Below are positions 17,473 through 24,615 of a stretch of DNA of 64,000 bases, piece by piece. Within the stretch, counting starts at the first letter, position 1, and each line of letters opens with the position of its first letter. The notes beneath the pieces are model-generated. The model did no database searches, was not told the DNA's origin, and saw only the letters and a program-made list of their open reading frames with translations. This stretch comes from Geodermatophilaceae bacterium. Lineage in GTDB: Bacteria; Actinomycetota; Actinomycetes; Mycobacteriales; Geodermatophilaceae. The DNA lies in the NCBI GenBank assembly GCA_013812145.1, contig JACCTY010000098.1:19044-83043 (forward strand), given 5' to 3'. Both the position numbers and the translations under genes were made by a program.

Positions 17473-18279
17473 GTGGCGAGGCAGGCACCACGGCTGGCGA
17501 CTGGCCGAGCGCGGGCACTCGGACTGCCGACACGGGGTACCACCAACCCCAACCGGCTACGTCGCGTCGACCGCTGGATCGTGGGCACGCAGTCCGCCCG
17601 GCTGCGCGACGCCGTACGCCCGCTCGTGGTCGACCTCGGTTACGGCCAGCGCCCGGTCACCACGGTGGAACTCGCGCAGCGGCTGGCCGACGTACGGTCC
17701 GACGTCGAGGTGCTCGGACTGGAGATCGACCCCGACCGGGTCGCAGCCGCCCAGTCGTACGCCGATCCGCCGCGGCTGCGCTTCGGCGCCGGCGGGTTCG
17801 AGCTGGCCGGCCACCGACCGGTGCTGATCCGCGCCCTCAACGTCCTGCGCCAGTACGACGAGACGGCCGCCGCCGAGGCCTGGGTGACGATGACGGCGGG
17901 GCTTGCCCCTGGCGGGCTGCTGATCGAGGGCACCAGCGACGAACTCGGCCGCAAGGCATGCTGGGTCGCCGTCGACGCCACCGGGCCGCTCACCCTCACC
18001 CTCGCCGCGCGAGCCGGCTCGCTGCACCGGCCGAGCGAACTCGCCGGACGGCTGCCCAAGTCCCTGATCCACCGGAACGTTCCCGGCGAGCGGATACACC
18101 GCTTCCTCGCTGCCTTCGACGCCGCGTGGGCCGCCAAGGCGGCGTACAGCGCGTTCGGACCCCGGCAGCGCTGGGCCGCGTCGGTAGAGGGCCTGCTCGA
18201 CCAGGGCTGGCCCATCGTCGGACGCAGCGCCCGGTGGCGACTCGGCGAGGTCAGCGTGCGCTGGGCGGCTGTTTCATGA
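17473..18279 (+). CDS. SAM-dependent methyltransferase-like protein
   Basis: About 268 residues. The class I methyltransferase core is seen as LVVDLGYGQRPVTTVELA (motif I, G-Y-G in place of the usual GxGxG), VLGLEIDPDRVAAAQ with the acidic ribose-binding residue, and GGLLIEGTSDELGR. The substrate is unknown. It is divergent from ppk2. The GTG at 17473 is favoured because the open frame further upstream is antisense to ppk2; the first 40 residues are basic and may be a flexible lead. Confidence 0.75.
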   Translation: MARQAPRLATGRARALGLPTRGTTNPNRLRRVDRWIVGTQSARLRDAVRPLVVDLGYGQRPVTTVELAQRLADVRSDVEVLGLEIDPDRVAAAQSYADPPRLRFGAGGFELAGHRPVLIRALNVLRQYDETAAAEAWVTMTAGLAPGGLLIEGTSDELGRKACWVAVDATGPLTLTLAARAGSLHRPSELAGRLPKSLIHRNVPGERIHRFLAAFDAAWAAKAAYSAFGPRQRWAASVEGLLDQGWPIVGRSARWRLGEVSVRWAAVS

Positions 18280-18299
18280 CGCGAGGTGCGGCTGGCCGG

Positions 18300-18824
18300 C
18301 TAGTGGGCTGCCGCCCGCTGAAACGCGTCGAACGCCTGCTGACCGAACAGCACGAACCGAACCTCCGACACCGTCCCCCGGGGCGCATCCCGAACGGAGT
18401 CGAGCGCGATCCGCGCGGCGTCGTCCAGCGGCCAGCCGTACACGCCGGCAGAGATGGCCGGAAAGGCGACCGTCTCGGCACCCAGATCCGCTGCCACCCG
18501 GAGCGACTCGCGATAGCAACTGGCCAGCACGTCCGAGCGATCCTCCTCCGGCGACCAGATCGGTCCGGCGGTGTGCACCACCCAGCGCGCGGGCAGCCGG
18601 CCGCCCGTTGTGGCCACCGCCTGCCCGCGCGGCAGCTGCCCGCCGGGAAGCTCGCGCTTGCGCTCCTGGCACTCGGCCAGGATCTCCGGCCCGCCCGCCG
18701 CGTGGATCGCGCCGTCGACGCCGCCGCCGCCGAGCAGTCCGGGGTTCGCCGCGTTGACGATGACGTCGACCACTTCGGTGGTGATGTCGCCAAGCTTCAG
18801 CTTCAGTCCGAACGCGTTGGTCAC
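18300..18824 (-). CDS. Macro-domain protein (O-acetyl-ADP-ribose deacetylase type)
   Basis: A 174-residue single macrodomain. It shows DVIVNAANPGLLGGGGVDGAIH, the ADP-ribose-binding catalytic loop with Asn residues, and the second loop FPAISAGVYGWP. Such proteins remove ADP-ribose or deacetylate O-acetyl-ADP-ribose. It overlaps the end of the AlaX gene by 4 bp, indicating an operon. Confidence 0.92.
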   Translation of the reverse strand: MTNAFGLKLKLGDITTEVVDVIVNAANPGLLGGGGVDGAIHAAGGPEILAECQERKRELPGGQLPRGQAVATTGGRLPARWVVHTAGPIWSPEEDRSDVLASCYRESLRVAADLGAETVAFPAISAGVYGWPLDDAARIALDSVRDAPRGTVSEVRFVLFGQQAFDAFQRAAAH

Positions 18825-19549
18825 TGCAGCCGCACCCGCAGCCGCCGGTTCGCCTTGCCCTTGTTCTCCACCTTCACCACGTCTATGTCACCGATCTGGC
18901 TCGTCGAGGCGACGTGCGTTCCCCCGTCGGCTTGTACGTCGAGCCCGACGATGTCCACGATGCGCACCACCTCGAGGTTGGGCGGGAGCAGGTCGGTGGC
19001 TGTCCTGATGATGTCCGGGATCGCGAACGCATCGGCCCGGGAAAGGTTGTCCACCCGAATCGCCCGGTCGGCGGCGACCTCGACCGCGCACGCGGCGGCG
19101 ATCCGGTCCTTGAAGTCGGTTGGGATCTCGGGCAGGTCGAAGTCCATCCGGGCGGTCAACGGCTCCATGTTGCCGCCAGTCACCAGAGCGCCGAAGTCAC
19201 GAAACACGACGCCGGCCAGCAGGTGCAGCCCCGAGTGCGTACGCATCAAAGCCGTCCGCCGGTCGTCCTCGATCGCCCCACGTACCGCTGTCCCCGCCGG
19301 GGGCAGCGGGTCGCCATCGGCCGGGATCAGCCCGGGATCCTCGCCTCGGCGTACACCGACGATCCGCGTCTGTACGCCGCCCCAGAGCAGTACGCCGTGG
19401 TCCGGCGGCTGCCCGCCGCCGCCGGGATAGAACGCCGACCGGTCCAGCACGATGCCCTCGTCCGTGTCAGCGGAGAGCACTGTGGCGTCCCACTCGCGCA
19501 GCGTCGCATCGGCCAGATCCAGCCGCTCGGTGCGCCCATGCTGATGCAT
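18821..19549 (-). CDS. Alanyl-tRNA editing protein, AlaX type
   Basis: A 242-residue stand-alone editing protein that removes mischarged serine or glycine from tRNA-Ala. The N-terminal half has the GGGGQPPDHG motif and the zinc-site HxxxH in THSGLHLL (His105, His109). The second zinc-site motif reads A-D-G-G-T-H (207-212): His212 is kept but the usual Cys at 208 is Asp. The HxxxH and GGTHV context argue that the fold is intact. It is cotranscribed with the macrodomain gene. Confidence 0.88.
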   Translation of the reverse strand: MHQHGRTERLDLADATLREWDATVLSADTDEGIVLDRSAFYPGGGGQPPDHGVLLWGGVQTRIVGVRRGEDPGLIPADGDPLPPAGTAVRGAIEDDRRTALMRTHSGLHLLAGVVFRDFGALVTGGNMEPLTARMDFDLPEIPTDFKDRIAAACAVEVAADRAIRVDNLSRADAFAIPDIIRTATDLLPPNLEVVRIVDIVGLDVQADGGTHVASTSQIGDIDVVKVENKGKANRRLRVRLQ

Positions 19550-19639
19550 CCGCGAAGCCTAACCAGCGTCCTGGAAGGACTGTCATGCGAACATGTCGGC
19601 CAGCCGCGCCGACCACGCGGCGCTGCGGTGGCGGGTCCG

Positions 19640-19834
19640 ATGCTTGGGATCTGGGCCGCAGCAGTGCACCGAAAAGTGCCACAAACAGCCGAATGTGGCA
19701 TCTTTCGGTCCACTGCATCCGGCCGGCCGCCGGGCAAAGGACCAAACAGTGCCACCGCGGCGAACACACTGAGAACGGGCTCGCCGGGCTTCGGCCGAAA
19801 AGTGCCACAGACGACGCCCTCGACTGCGCCGTCG
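19640..19834. repeat. Hairpin-rich intergenic repeat (related copy, inverted, at 54404-54535)
   Basis: The gap between the alaX-type gene and the DUF2516 gene holds several GTGCCAC boxes. CCGAAAAGTGCCACA at 19669 pairs with TGTGGCATCTTTCGG at 19694-19708 (13 of 15 matching). The block from GTGGCATC at 19695 to about 19790 (GGGCAAAGGACCAA, GTGCCACCGCGGCGAACAC, GAACGGGCTC) reappears inverted at 54404-54513 with good identity. The tail CGAAAAGTGCCAC followed by GACGCCCTCGA is also in both loci. No transposase is seen; it looks like a REP- or MITE-like family. The rest of the 346-bp gap shows no gene. Confidence 0.75.
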
Positions 19835-19895
19835 CCGAGGACGGCGTGCTCGAGGGTCTCGGCTGAAGTGTCGAACAGCCGGGTCGGCAGCGGTG

Positions 19896-20180
19896 CTACC
19901 AGGGGTTGCCCCGCTGGACCTGCTTCAACGCCGGTCGCACGTCGACCAGATAGACGATCGAGGCGACGAGGGCGACCAGGCCGAACAGGCCCAGCGTGTC
20001 GGTCAGCAGGGACGCCGCGAGCGCGCCGCCGGTGATACCGAGCCATGCGGGCTTGGTGAGCTTGTCCGCGGCGGTGTACAGCGGCGTCGGCCGCATGGCG
20101 GCGTCGACGATGGCCCAGATTGCCAGCGCAAGCGATCCCAGCTCGATCCCGTTCAACAGCATGCCGAGGAGGATGTCCAC
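19896..20180 (-). CDS. DUF2516 family membrane protein
   Basis: A 94-residue protein with three hydrophobic segments (about 5-27, 45-62 and 64-82), the family's KLTKPAWLGITGG turn and the ending IVYLVDVRPALK. DUF2516 proteins are small, actinobacteria-specific and of unknown function, and often lie next to an HbhA-like gene and its XRE regulator, as here. A hairpin separates it from the HbhA-like gene. Confidence 0.88.
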   Translation of the reverse strand: MDILLGMLLNGIELGSLALAIWAIVDAAMRPTPLYTAADKLTKPAWLGITGGALAASLLTDTLGLFGLVALVASIVYLVDVRPALKQVQRGNPW

Positions 20181-20216
20181 GAGGCGAGCGTACGCCGAGG
20201 GCAGCCCAATTCGTCG

Positions 20217-20268
20217 TGATGATCATGGGATTCAGCCGGTGCCAGCCGGCCAAAGCCCATGATCATCA
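20217..20268. terminator. 13-bp perfect hairpin downstream of hbhA-like gene
   Basis: TGATGATCATGGG at 20217-20229 is exactly complementary to 20256-20268, with a 26-nt loop that contains a smaller CCGG-based repeat. It follows the stop of the HbhA-like gene on the minus strand and precedes the DUF2516 gene, so it probably terminates the XRE-HbhA transcript. Confidence 0.75.
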
Positions 20269-20280
20269 GGTGCGGATTGC

Positions 20281-20931
20281 TCAGGCCTTGCTGGTCGTCG
20301 CCTTGTTGGTCGCCGCCTTGCTGGTCGCCGCCTTGCCGGTCGCCGCCTTGCCGGTCGCCGCCTTGCCGGTCGCCGCCTTGCCGGTCGCCGCCTTGCCGGT
20401 CGTCGCCTTGCGCGCCGGTGGCTTGCGGATGGAGGACTTGCGGGCGCTGGTGTTGCGGGCCGCGGTCTTGCGGATCGTCGCCCGGGTCTTGTCCGCGCCG
20501 TCGGCGACGGCGTCCTTCGCGTCCGAAACCCCGGAATCGGCACCGGAGGCCACCTCGACGAGCAGATCCTCGACGGTGTCGACCGCCCGCTCGGCGCGGA
20601 AGATCACCCGCTGCAACCGCGGGTCCTTCCGGAACTCGTGCACTACCTCCTCGCCGCGCTTGCTGAGTTGGACGTAGAAGTTCACCGCCTGCTCCCCGGC
20701 GGTCTGCAGGTAGCCCCCAACCACCTTGCGCACGTCGGTCGGTGCTACCCGGCCGGTGGCGATGTCCTGGGTGCGGGTGGCCAGCTGCTTGCCCTGCGCG
20801 GCCGCACGGGTGACGACGACGTCACTTGCGCCCACTGCCGCCAGGACGGTTTGGCGGACGCCAGCCAGGGCGAGCTTGCCCTGCTCCGCCGCGATCTCGC
20901 CGTACTGCTTGAACTCGGTGCTGATGCTCAT
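20281..20931 (-). CDS. Heparin-binding hemagglutinin-like protein with Lys-Ala repeat tail
   Basis: A 216-residue protein. Residues 1 to about 130 form a helical coiled-coil domain as in mycobacterial HbhA ([35 protein letters not shown]). The last 45 residues are a run of KAATG-type pentapeptides, giving a strongly basic tail. In HbhA the Lys-rich tail binds sulfated glycans; in free-living actinobacteria such tails may bind nucleic acid or the cell surface. No signal peptide is seen, also true of HbhA. It overlaps the XRE regulator gene by 4 bp. Confidence 0.82.
   Translation of the reverse strand: MSISTEFKQYGEIAAEQGKLALAGVRQTVLAAVGASDVVVTRAAAQGKQLATRTQDIATGRVAPTDVRKVVGGYLQTAGEQAVNFYVQLSKRGEEVVHEFRKDPRLQRVIFRAERAVDTVEDLLVEVASGADSGVSDAKDAVADGADKTRATIRKTAARNTSARKSSIRKPPARKATTGKAATGKAATGKAATGKAATGKAATSKAATNKATTSKA
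20284..20412. repeat. 15-bp tandem repeat encoding the KAATG tail
   Basis: About eight copies of a 15-bp unit (plus strand GCCGGTCGCCGCCTT and variants) encode the Lys-Ala-Ala-Thr-Gly/Ser/Asn pentapeptides of the HbhA-like tail. The central five copies are identical or nearly so while the ends diverge, the pattern expected of repeat expansion and contraction. Confidence 0.9.
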
Positions 20932-21281
20932 GACTCCTCTTTCTGGTGGGCATTCTCGTTGCAGAAGGACTGGTAGATGTCCAGCAGCACCTGCTTCTGC
21001 CGTTCGTGCAGGTGCGGGTCGGTCAAGATGGCGTTCCGGACATCCGGGTCACCCTCGCGCTCGGTGAGGATGCCGGCGTGCATGTACAGCGTCTCCGCGG
21101 AGACCCGCAGCCCTTTGGCGATCTGCTGCAGGATCTCCGCGCTCGGCTTGCGCAGCCCCCGCTCGATCTGACTGAGATACGGGTTGCTCACTCCGGTGGC
21201 CTGCGCCAACTGCCGCAGTGAGACCTGCGCCGCGGTGCGTTGCTCGCGGATGTACTGCCCGATGCCGGACAGGGCCTGCAT
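20928..21281 (-). CDS. XRE-family transcriptional regulator
   Basis: A 117-residue helix-turn-helix protein. The Cro/CI-type domain (about 4-60) has [23 protein letters not shown] and [17 protein letters not shown]. The C-terminal half is helical ([21 protein letters not shown]). ATG 21281 is favoured over the upstream ATG 21299 because GGAGGTGA lies just before it. Translation is coupled to the HbhA-like gene by an ATGA overlap, so it probably controls that gene and itself. Confidence 0.9.
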   Translation of the reverse strand: MQALSGIGQYIREQRTAAQVSLRQLAQATGVSNPYLSQIERGLRKPSAEILQQIAKGLRVSAETLYMHAGILTEREGDPDVRNAILTDPHLHERQKQVLLDIYQSFCNENAHQKEES

Positions 21282-21324
21282 GCACTCACCTCCGGTCACG
21301 CTCGTCTCCCACGGTAGGCTCGTG

Positions 21325-21353
21325 TGCTAGCTGTTGCAAGCGGCTCTGCTAGC
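21325..21353. promoter_or_regulatory. Paired TGCTAGC operator candidate
   Basis: Two identical TGCTAGC boxes, each containing the palindrome GCTAGC, lie 22 bp apart (21325-21331 and 21347-21353) in the divergent region between the XRE gene and def. Spacing of about two helical turns suits a dimeric regulator; the XRE protein is the obvious candidate (inference). Confidence 0.45.
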
Positions 21354-21400
21354 GACGTGGGTGAGGTATGTCACGGCGGGGCCTTTACATTCGCACCGCC

Positions 21401-21976
21401 ATGGCCATCCATCCGATCCGGATCGTCGGAGACCCCGTCCTGCATCACCCGGCCGCGGCTGTCACGGCGTACGACGAATCGCTGGGCACGCTGATCGCGG
21501 ACATGCTGGAGACCAACATGGCCGCAAACGGCGCCGGGCTGGCCGCCCCACAGATCGGCGTACCGCTGCGGGTCTTCGTGTACAGCTGCGCCGACGGAAC
21601 CGGCCGGCTGCAGCGTGGGCACGTGGTCAATCCGGTGCTTCAGGCCGGTCCCATCCCGGGCGGTCTGCCGGACAGCGAGAACGACATCGAAGGTTGCCTG
21701 TCCGTGCCAGGCGAGCACTTTCCCACCAGCCGGGCCGCGGCTGCGACGGTCACCGGCTTCGACCAGTTCGGCGAGCCAGTCACCGTCGTCGGCACCGGGA
21801 TCCTCGCTGTGGCGCTGCAACACGAGGTCGACCATCTCGACGGCCTGCTGTACCTCGACCGCCTCGTCGGGCGGTACAAGCGGGAGGCCCGGCGGGTGGT
21901 CCGGGATCGCGGCTGGCGCGACGGCGAGCTGCACTCATGGCTGCCCGGCACAGTGCCTGACCCGTTCGGTCATTGA
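21401..21976 (+). CDS. def: Peptide deformylase
   Basis: A 191-residue deformylase that removes the N-formyl group of new proteins. All three motifs are present: GAGLAAPQIG (about 44-53), EGCLSVPG with metal ligand Cys99, and QHEVDHLDG with ligands His141 and His145 and catalytic Glu142. ATG 21401 gives the typical MAIHPIRIVGDPVL start; an upstream ATG at 21368 is possible. It is divergent from the XRE gene and convergent with the asparaginase gene. Confidence 0.95.
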   Translation: MAIHPIRIVGDPVLHHPAAAVTAYDESLGTLIADMLETNMAANGAGLAAPQIGVPLRVFVYSCADGTGRLQRGHVVNPVLQAGPIPGGLPDSENDIEGCLSVPGEHFPTSRAAAATVTGFDQFGEPVTVVGTGILAVALQHEVDHLDGLLYLDRLVGRYKREARRVVRDRGWRDGELHSWLPGTVPDPFGH

Positions 21977-22029
21977 CTGCCGGCCCCCTGGCGCAACGTC
22001 CGTACAGCTGGCCGGTATGGCGCGCAGAC

Positions 22030-23007
22030 CTACGGACGCAACGGCGGGGGAAACGCGCCTGGCCGCAGCCGCACGACACCGACGGCGCTCTCGCCGCCGA
22101 GCACCGCCGAGCTGGCCTGCCGGTCGAGCTCGGATGCGTCGCAACCGAGGAGACGCAACGCCGCGACCATCACCGGCATCCTCGCCCGGATGCCTCCGTC
22201 GTCGATCTTGAGCGTGATCGCCGACCCGTCGGCGAGCGCAGCCGCATGCACGCCCTCGGCGCCACCCTTCATCAGCAAGCCAGGTACCGACTGCATGAGC
22301 AGGGTGTCCTCACGACGGCTGCCGGCGACCATCACCGGATGCGCGCGCATGGCGTCGGCGACCCGGCGCTCCGGCGTACCGGTTTCCGCCGCGACGAGAC
22401 GGGCGAAACAGCGGGCCAGGCCGGCGAGGGTGATGGCGAACAGCGGCGCGCCGCAGCCGTCAACGCCGGTCACCGTGACCGGCTCGTCGGCCAGCTCCGC
22501 GACGACCCGCCGCACCTCCTGTTGCAGCGGGTGCGTCGGCGCCAAGTAGTCCGCGATCGGCCAGTCGGCGGCGCGGCAGGTCAGCAGCATGGCGGCATGC
22601 TTGCCTGAGCAGCTCATCAGGACTCGCGACGGGCCGCCCCCACCGGCCAGTACGGCGTGGGCCGCCACCTCGTCGATCGGCAACTGCGGCGGGCACTGCA
22701 GGTCCTCCTCGACGTACCCGCCGGCCGCGAGCATCTTGCCCACCCGCTCCACGTGAACCGGTTCGCCGGAGTGGGACCCGGTGGCGAGGGCCAGGTCGAT
22801 GTCGGCCAGCTCGGCATCGGACCCGAGGCCGCAGCGCAGCATCGCCAACGCCTGCATCGGCTTGTTCGCGGACCGGGGAAACACCAGATCGGTCGGCGTA
22901 CCGGCGGACAGCACCGGCGTACCGGCGGAGTCGGCCACGAAGACCGAGCCGCGGTGGACGGACTCCACCCGATCGTTGCGGACCACCTCGACCAGGATCG
23001 GGTTCAT
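22030..23007 (-). CDS. Asparaginase (Asparaginase_II family)
   Basis: A 325-residue protein of the Rhizobium-type, thermolabile L-asparaginase family, unrelated to the classical E. coli enzymes. Hallmarks are PRSANKPMQALAML, GSHSGEPVHVE, LMSCSGKHAAML (the catalytic Ser-Gly-Lys segment) and VDGCGAPLFA, with C-terminal KIDDGG. It would hydrolyse asparagine to aspartate and ammonia. It overlaps the BKACE gene by 4 bp, so both belong to one transcript. Confidence 0.87.
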   Translation of the reverse strand: MNPILVEVVRNDRVESVHRGSVFVADSAGTPVLSAGTPTDLVFPRSANKPMQALAMLRCGLGSDAELADIDLALATGSHSGEPVHVERVGKMLAAGGYVEEDLQCPPQLPIDEVAAHAVLAGGGGPSRVLMSCSGKHAAMLLTCRAADWPIADYLAPTHPLQQEVRRVVAELADEPVTVTGVDGCGAPLFAITLAGLARCFARLVAAETGTPERRVADAMRAHPVMVAGSRREDTLLMQSVPGLLMKGGAEGVHAAALADGSAITLKIDDGGIRARMPVMVAALRLLGCDASELDRQASSAVLGGESAVGVVRLRPGAFPPPLRP

Positions 23008-23843
23008 GCAGTCGCCGTACGCCGCTCGCGAACGCCCAGCATCGACCGGGCGTCCTCGATCGGCATCGGGGGGCGCTGGGCGATCTTGGCCAGACCCGCT
23101 GCTCGCGCCACGAGTTGGGCGTTGCCTGTCACGGCGTTGCCCGGTGCGTACGTGAGGGTGTCCTCCATGCCGACCCGGAGGTGACCGCCGGCCGACAGCG
23201 CGGCAAGCATGACCGGCAGTGTCGTCCGGCCCACCCCGGTGGCCGCGAACGTGGCACCGGCCGGCAGCATCCCGGCGGCGGCAACCAGGGCCGCGGCCGT
23301 TCCCGGCATCCCGCCGGGCACGCCCATCACGAGATCGGCATGCACATGTTCGCCGTACGGCGGGCCGTGCTTGTCCAGCAGCCGCTGCAGGGTCGAGAGT
23401 TGACCCAGATCGAAGATCTCGTACTCGGGGACGATCTCCCGATCGCGCATCGCGGTGTGCAATTCGACGATGAAGTCCCAGCGGTTGAAAAAGACGTCGC
23501 GGCCGAAGTTGACGGTGCCCATCGAGCAGCTGGCCGCGTCCGGCTCCGCGTCCAGGACGGCGAGGCGGTCGGCTTCGGAATCGGTGACCGCGCCACCGGT
23601 GGACAGCTGCACGATCAGATCGGTCTCGGCCCGCAGCGCCTGGACGGTCTCCCGCAGCCTGCCCTGGTCCAGCGTTGCCCGCGCGTGCTGGTCGCGGATA
23701 TGTACGTGGATGACTCCGACACCGAGCGCCTGGCACTCCCTGGCCGTCGCGACGAGTTCGTCCAGGGTCACCGGAAGGGCCGGTACGTCGGACTTGCTGG
23801 ACTCCGCACCGGTCGGCGCTACCGTGATCAACGTGGTGTTCAT
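23004..23843 (-). CDS. BKACE-family beta-keto acid cleavage enzyme
   Basis: A 279-residue TIM-barrel protein of the 3-keto-5-aminohexanoate cleavage family, which condenses a beta-keto acid with acetyl-CoA. Signatures are ITVAPTGAESSK, VIHVHIRDQHAR with the zinc-binding His pair, QLSTGG, EYEIFDLGQL and VGMEDTLTYAPG. Substrate class cannot be fixed. ATG 23843 has GGAG eight bases upstream and gives the usual N-terminus. An upstream in-frame ATG at 23912 would add 23 residues beginning MTVTPPVSVQS, encoded by a 40-nt element also present at livG. Confidence 0.88.
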   Translation of the reverse strand: MNTTLITVAPTGAESSKSDVPALPVTLDELVATARECQALGVGVIHVHIRDQHARATLDQGRLRETVQALRAETDLIVQLSTGGAVTDSEADRLAVLDAEPDAASCSMGTVNFGRDVFFNRWDFIVELHTAMRDREIVPEYEIFDLGQLSTLQRLLDKHGPPYGEHVHADLVMGVPGGMPGTAAALVAAAGMLPAGATFAATGVGRTTLPVMLAALSAGGHLRVGMEDTLTYAPGNAVTGNAQLVARAAGLAKIAQRPPMPIEDARSMLGVRERRTATA

Positions 23844-23877
23844 GAGCCCGGCTCCGTCCGGGGAGCACACAACCGGA

Positions 23878-23917
23878 GCGGACTGGACGGAGACGGGCGG
23901 GGTCACAGTCATGCGCT
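23878..23917. repeat. 40-nt element shared with the livG start region (45884-45923)
   Basis: These 40 bases match 45884-45923 at 37 positions. On the minus strand both encode, in the same frame, MTVTPP(V/A)SVQSA starting from an ATG. At 45 kb this is the start of LivG itself; here it sits upstream of the better BKACE start. The conserved bases lie mainly after the ATG, so a duplicated leader-coding segment fits better than a promoter box. Confidence 0.8.
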
Positions 23918-23941
23918 GATGGTCTCAGACGCCAGGCATGA

Positions 23942-23954
23942 GCTATCGTGTAGC
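23942..23954. promoter_or_regulatory. Palindrome upstream of vapB (autoregulation candidate)
   Basis: GCTATCGTGTAGC is an inverted repeat (GCTA/TAGC around a 5-nt spacer) ending two bases before the vapB ATG. VapBC complexes typically repress their own promoter at such palindromes. The position overlaps any ribosome-binding site, so the mRNA may be nearly leaderless. Confidence 0.45.
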
Positions 23955-23956
23955 AC

Positions 23957-24223
23957 ATGGAGAGCATCGGGGTTCGCGAGTTGCGCCAGTACGCCAGCCG
24001 CTATCTGGCGCGGGTTGCCGCCGGGGAGTCGCTGCAGATCACCGATCGTGGCCGGCCAGTGGCTCGGCTGGTGCCTCCGGCGGCGGACACCTGGGAGGAG
24101 ATGATCGCCACCGGGCAGATAATCCCGCCAGAACTACCGGGTGACCTGCTCGACGAGCCGCCGATCGATTACGGAATCAACGCCTCAGAGACACTGGCTC
24201 GGATGCGTAAGGACGAAAGGTGA
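23957..24223 (+). CDS. vapB: VapB-type antitoxin (Phd/YefM fold)
   Basis: An 88-residue antitoxin. The N-terminal half (IGVRELRQYASRYLARVAAGESLQITDRGRPVARLVP) is a Phd/YefM DNA-binding domain, quoted here by its GVREL and DRGRPVARL hallmarks. The C-terminal 40 residues are the acidic, flexible part that wraps the toxin. Its stop overlaps the vapC GTG by 4 bp. Confidence 0.9.
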   Translation: MESIGVRELRQYASRYLARVAAGESLQITDRGRPVARLVPPAADTWEEMIATGQIIPPELPGDLLDEPPIDYGINASETLARMRKDER

Positions 24224-24615
24224 GGCTGTACCTGGATTCTTCGGCGATCGTCAAGCTGGTGCAGACCGAAGCCGAATCAGAAGAGCTGACGCGATTCCTG
24301 CGCGGCCGGCGTACTGACAGGCAGGTGAGTTCAGCTCTGGCGCGGGTCGAGGTTGTGCGCGCAGTGCAGCGTGGAGGAGCCGCTGCGGTAGCCAGCGCAC
24401 GCCGACAGCTCGGACGGATGACCCTGTTTCCGATGCACCGCAACCTGCTCGACGATGCCGCGGATCTGGGCAATGGCGGATTGCGCAGCCTTGACGCCGT
24501 GCACCTTGCCTCGGCCCGACGGCTCGGCGACGAGCTTCGGGCGGTCGTCACCTACGACCTGCGGATGCAGGCCGCCGCCGAGGCGCTCGGGCTTCCAACG
24601 GCCGCACCCCGTTAG
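24220..24615 (+). CDS. vapC: VapC-type PIN-domain ribonuclease toxin
   Basis: A 131-residue PIN domain with the full acidic active site: Asp6 (LYLDSSAIVKL), Glu44 (ARVEVVRA), Asp92 (LRSLDAVHLASA) and Asp113 (VTYDLRM). VapC toxins cleave specific RNAs, usually tRNA or the 23S sarcin-ricin loop, until neutralised by VapB. It starts with GTG overlapping the antitoxin stop. It appears intact. Its end overlaps the convergent ygfZ by 4 bp. Confidence 0.92.
   Translation: MRLYLDSSAIVKLVQTEAESEELTRFLRGRRTDRQVSSALARVEVVRAVQRGGAAAVASARRQLGRMTLFPMHRNLLDDAADLGNGGLRSLDAVHLASARRLGDELRAVVTYDLRMQAAAEALGLPTAAPR

Noticed and set aside
17376..19430. A 684-codon plus-strand open frame
   Set aside because: Composition is Arg/Pro/Ala-rich shadow of the methyltransferase, macrodomain and AlaX genes; no motif and no start signal.
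20284..20412. A possible CRISPR-like repeat array
   Set aside because: The units are contiguous 15-mers without spacers and encode a protein tail.
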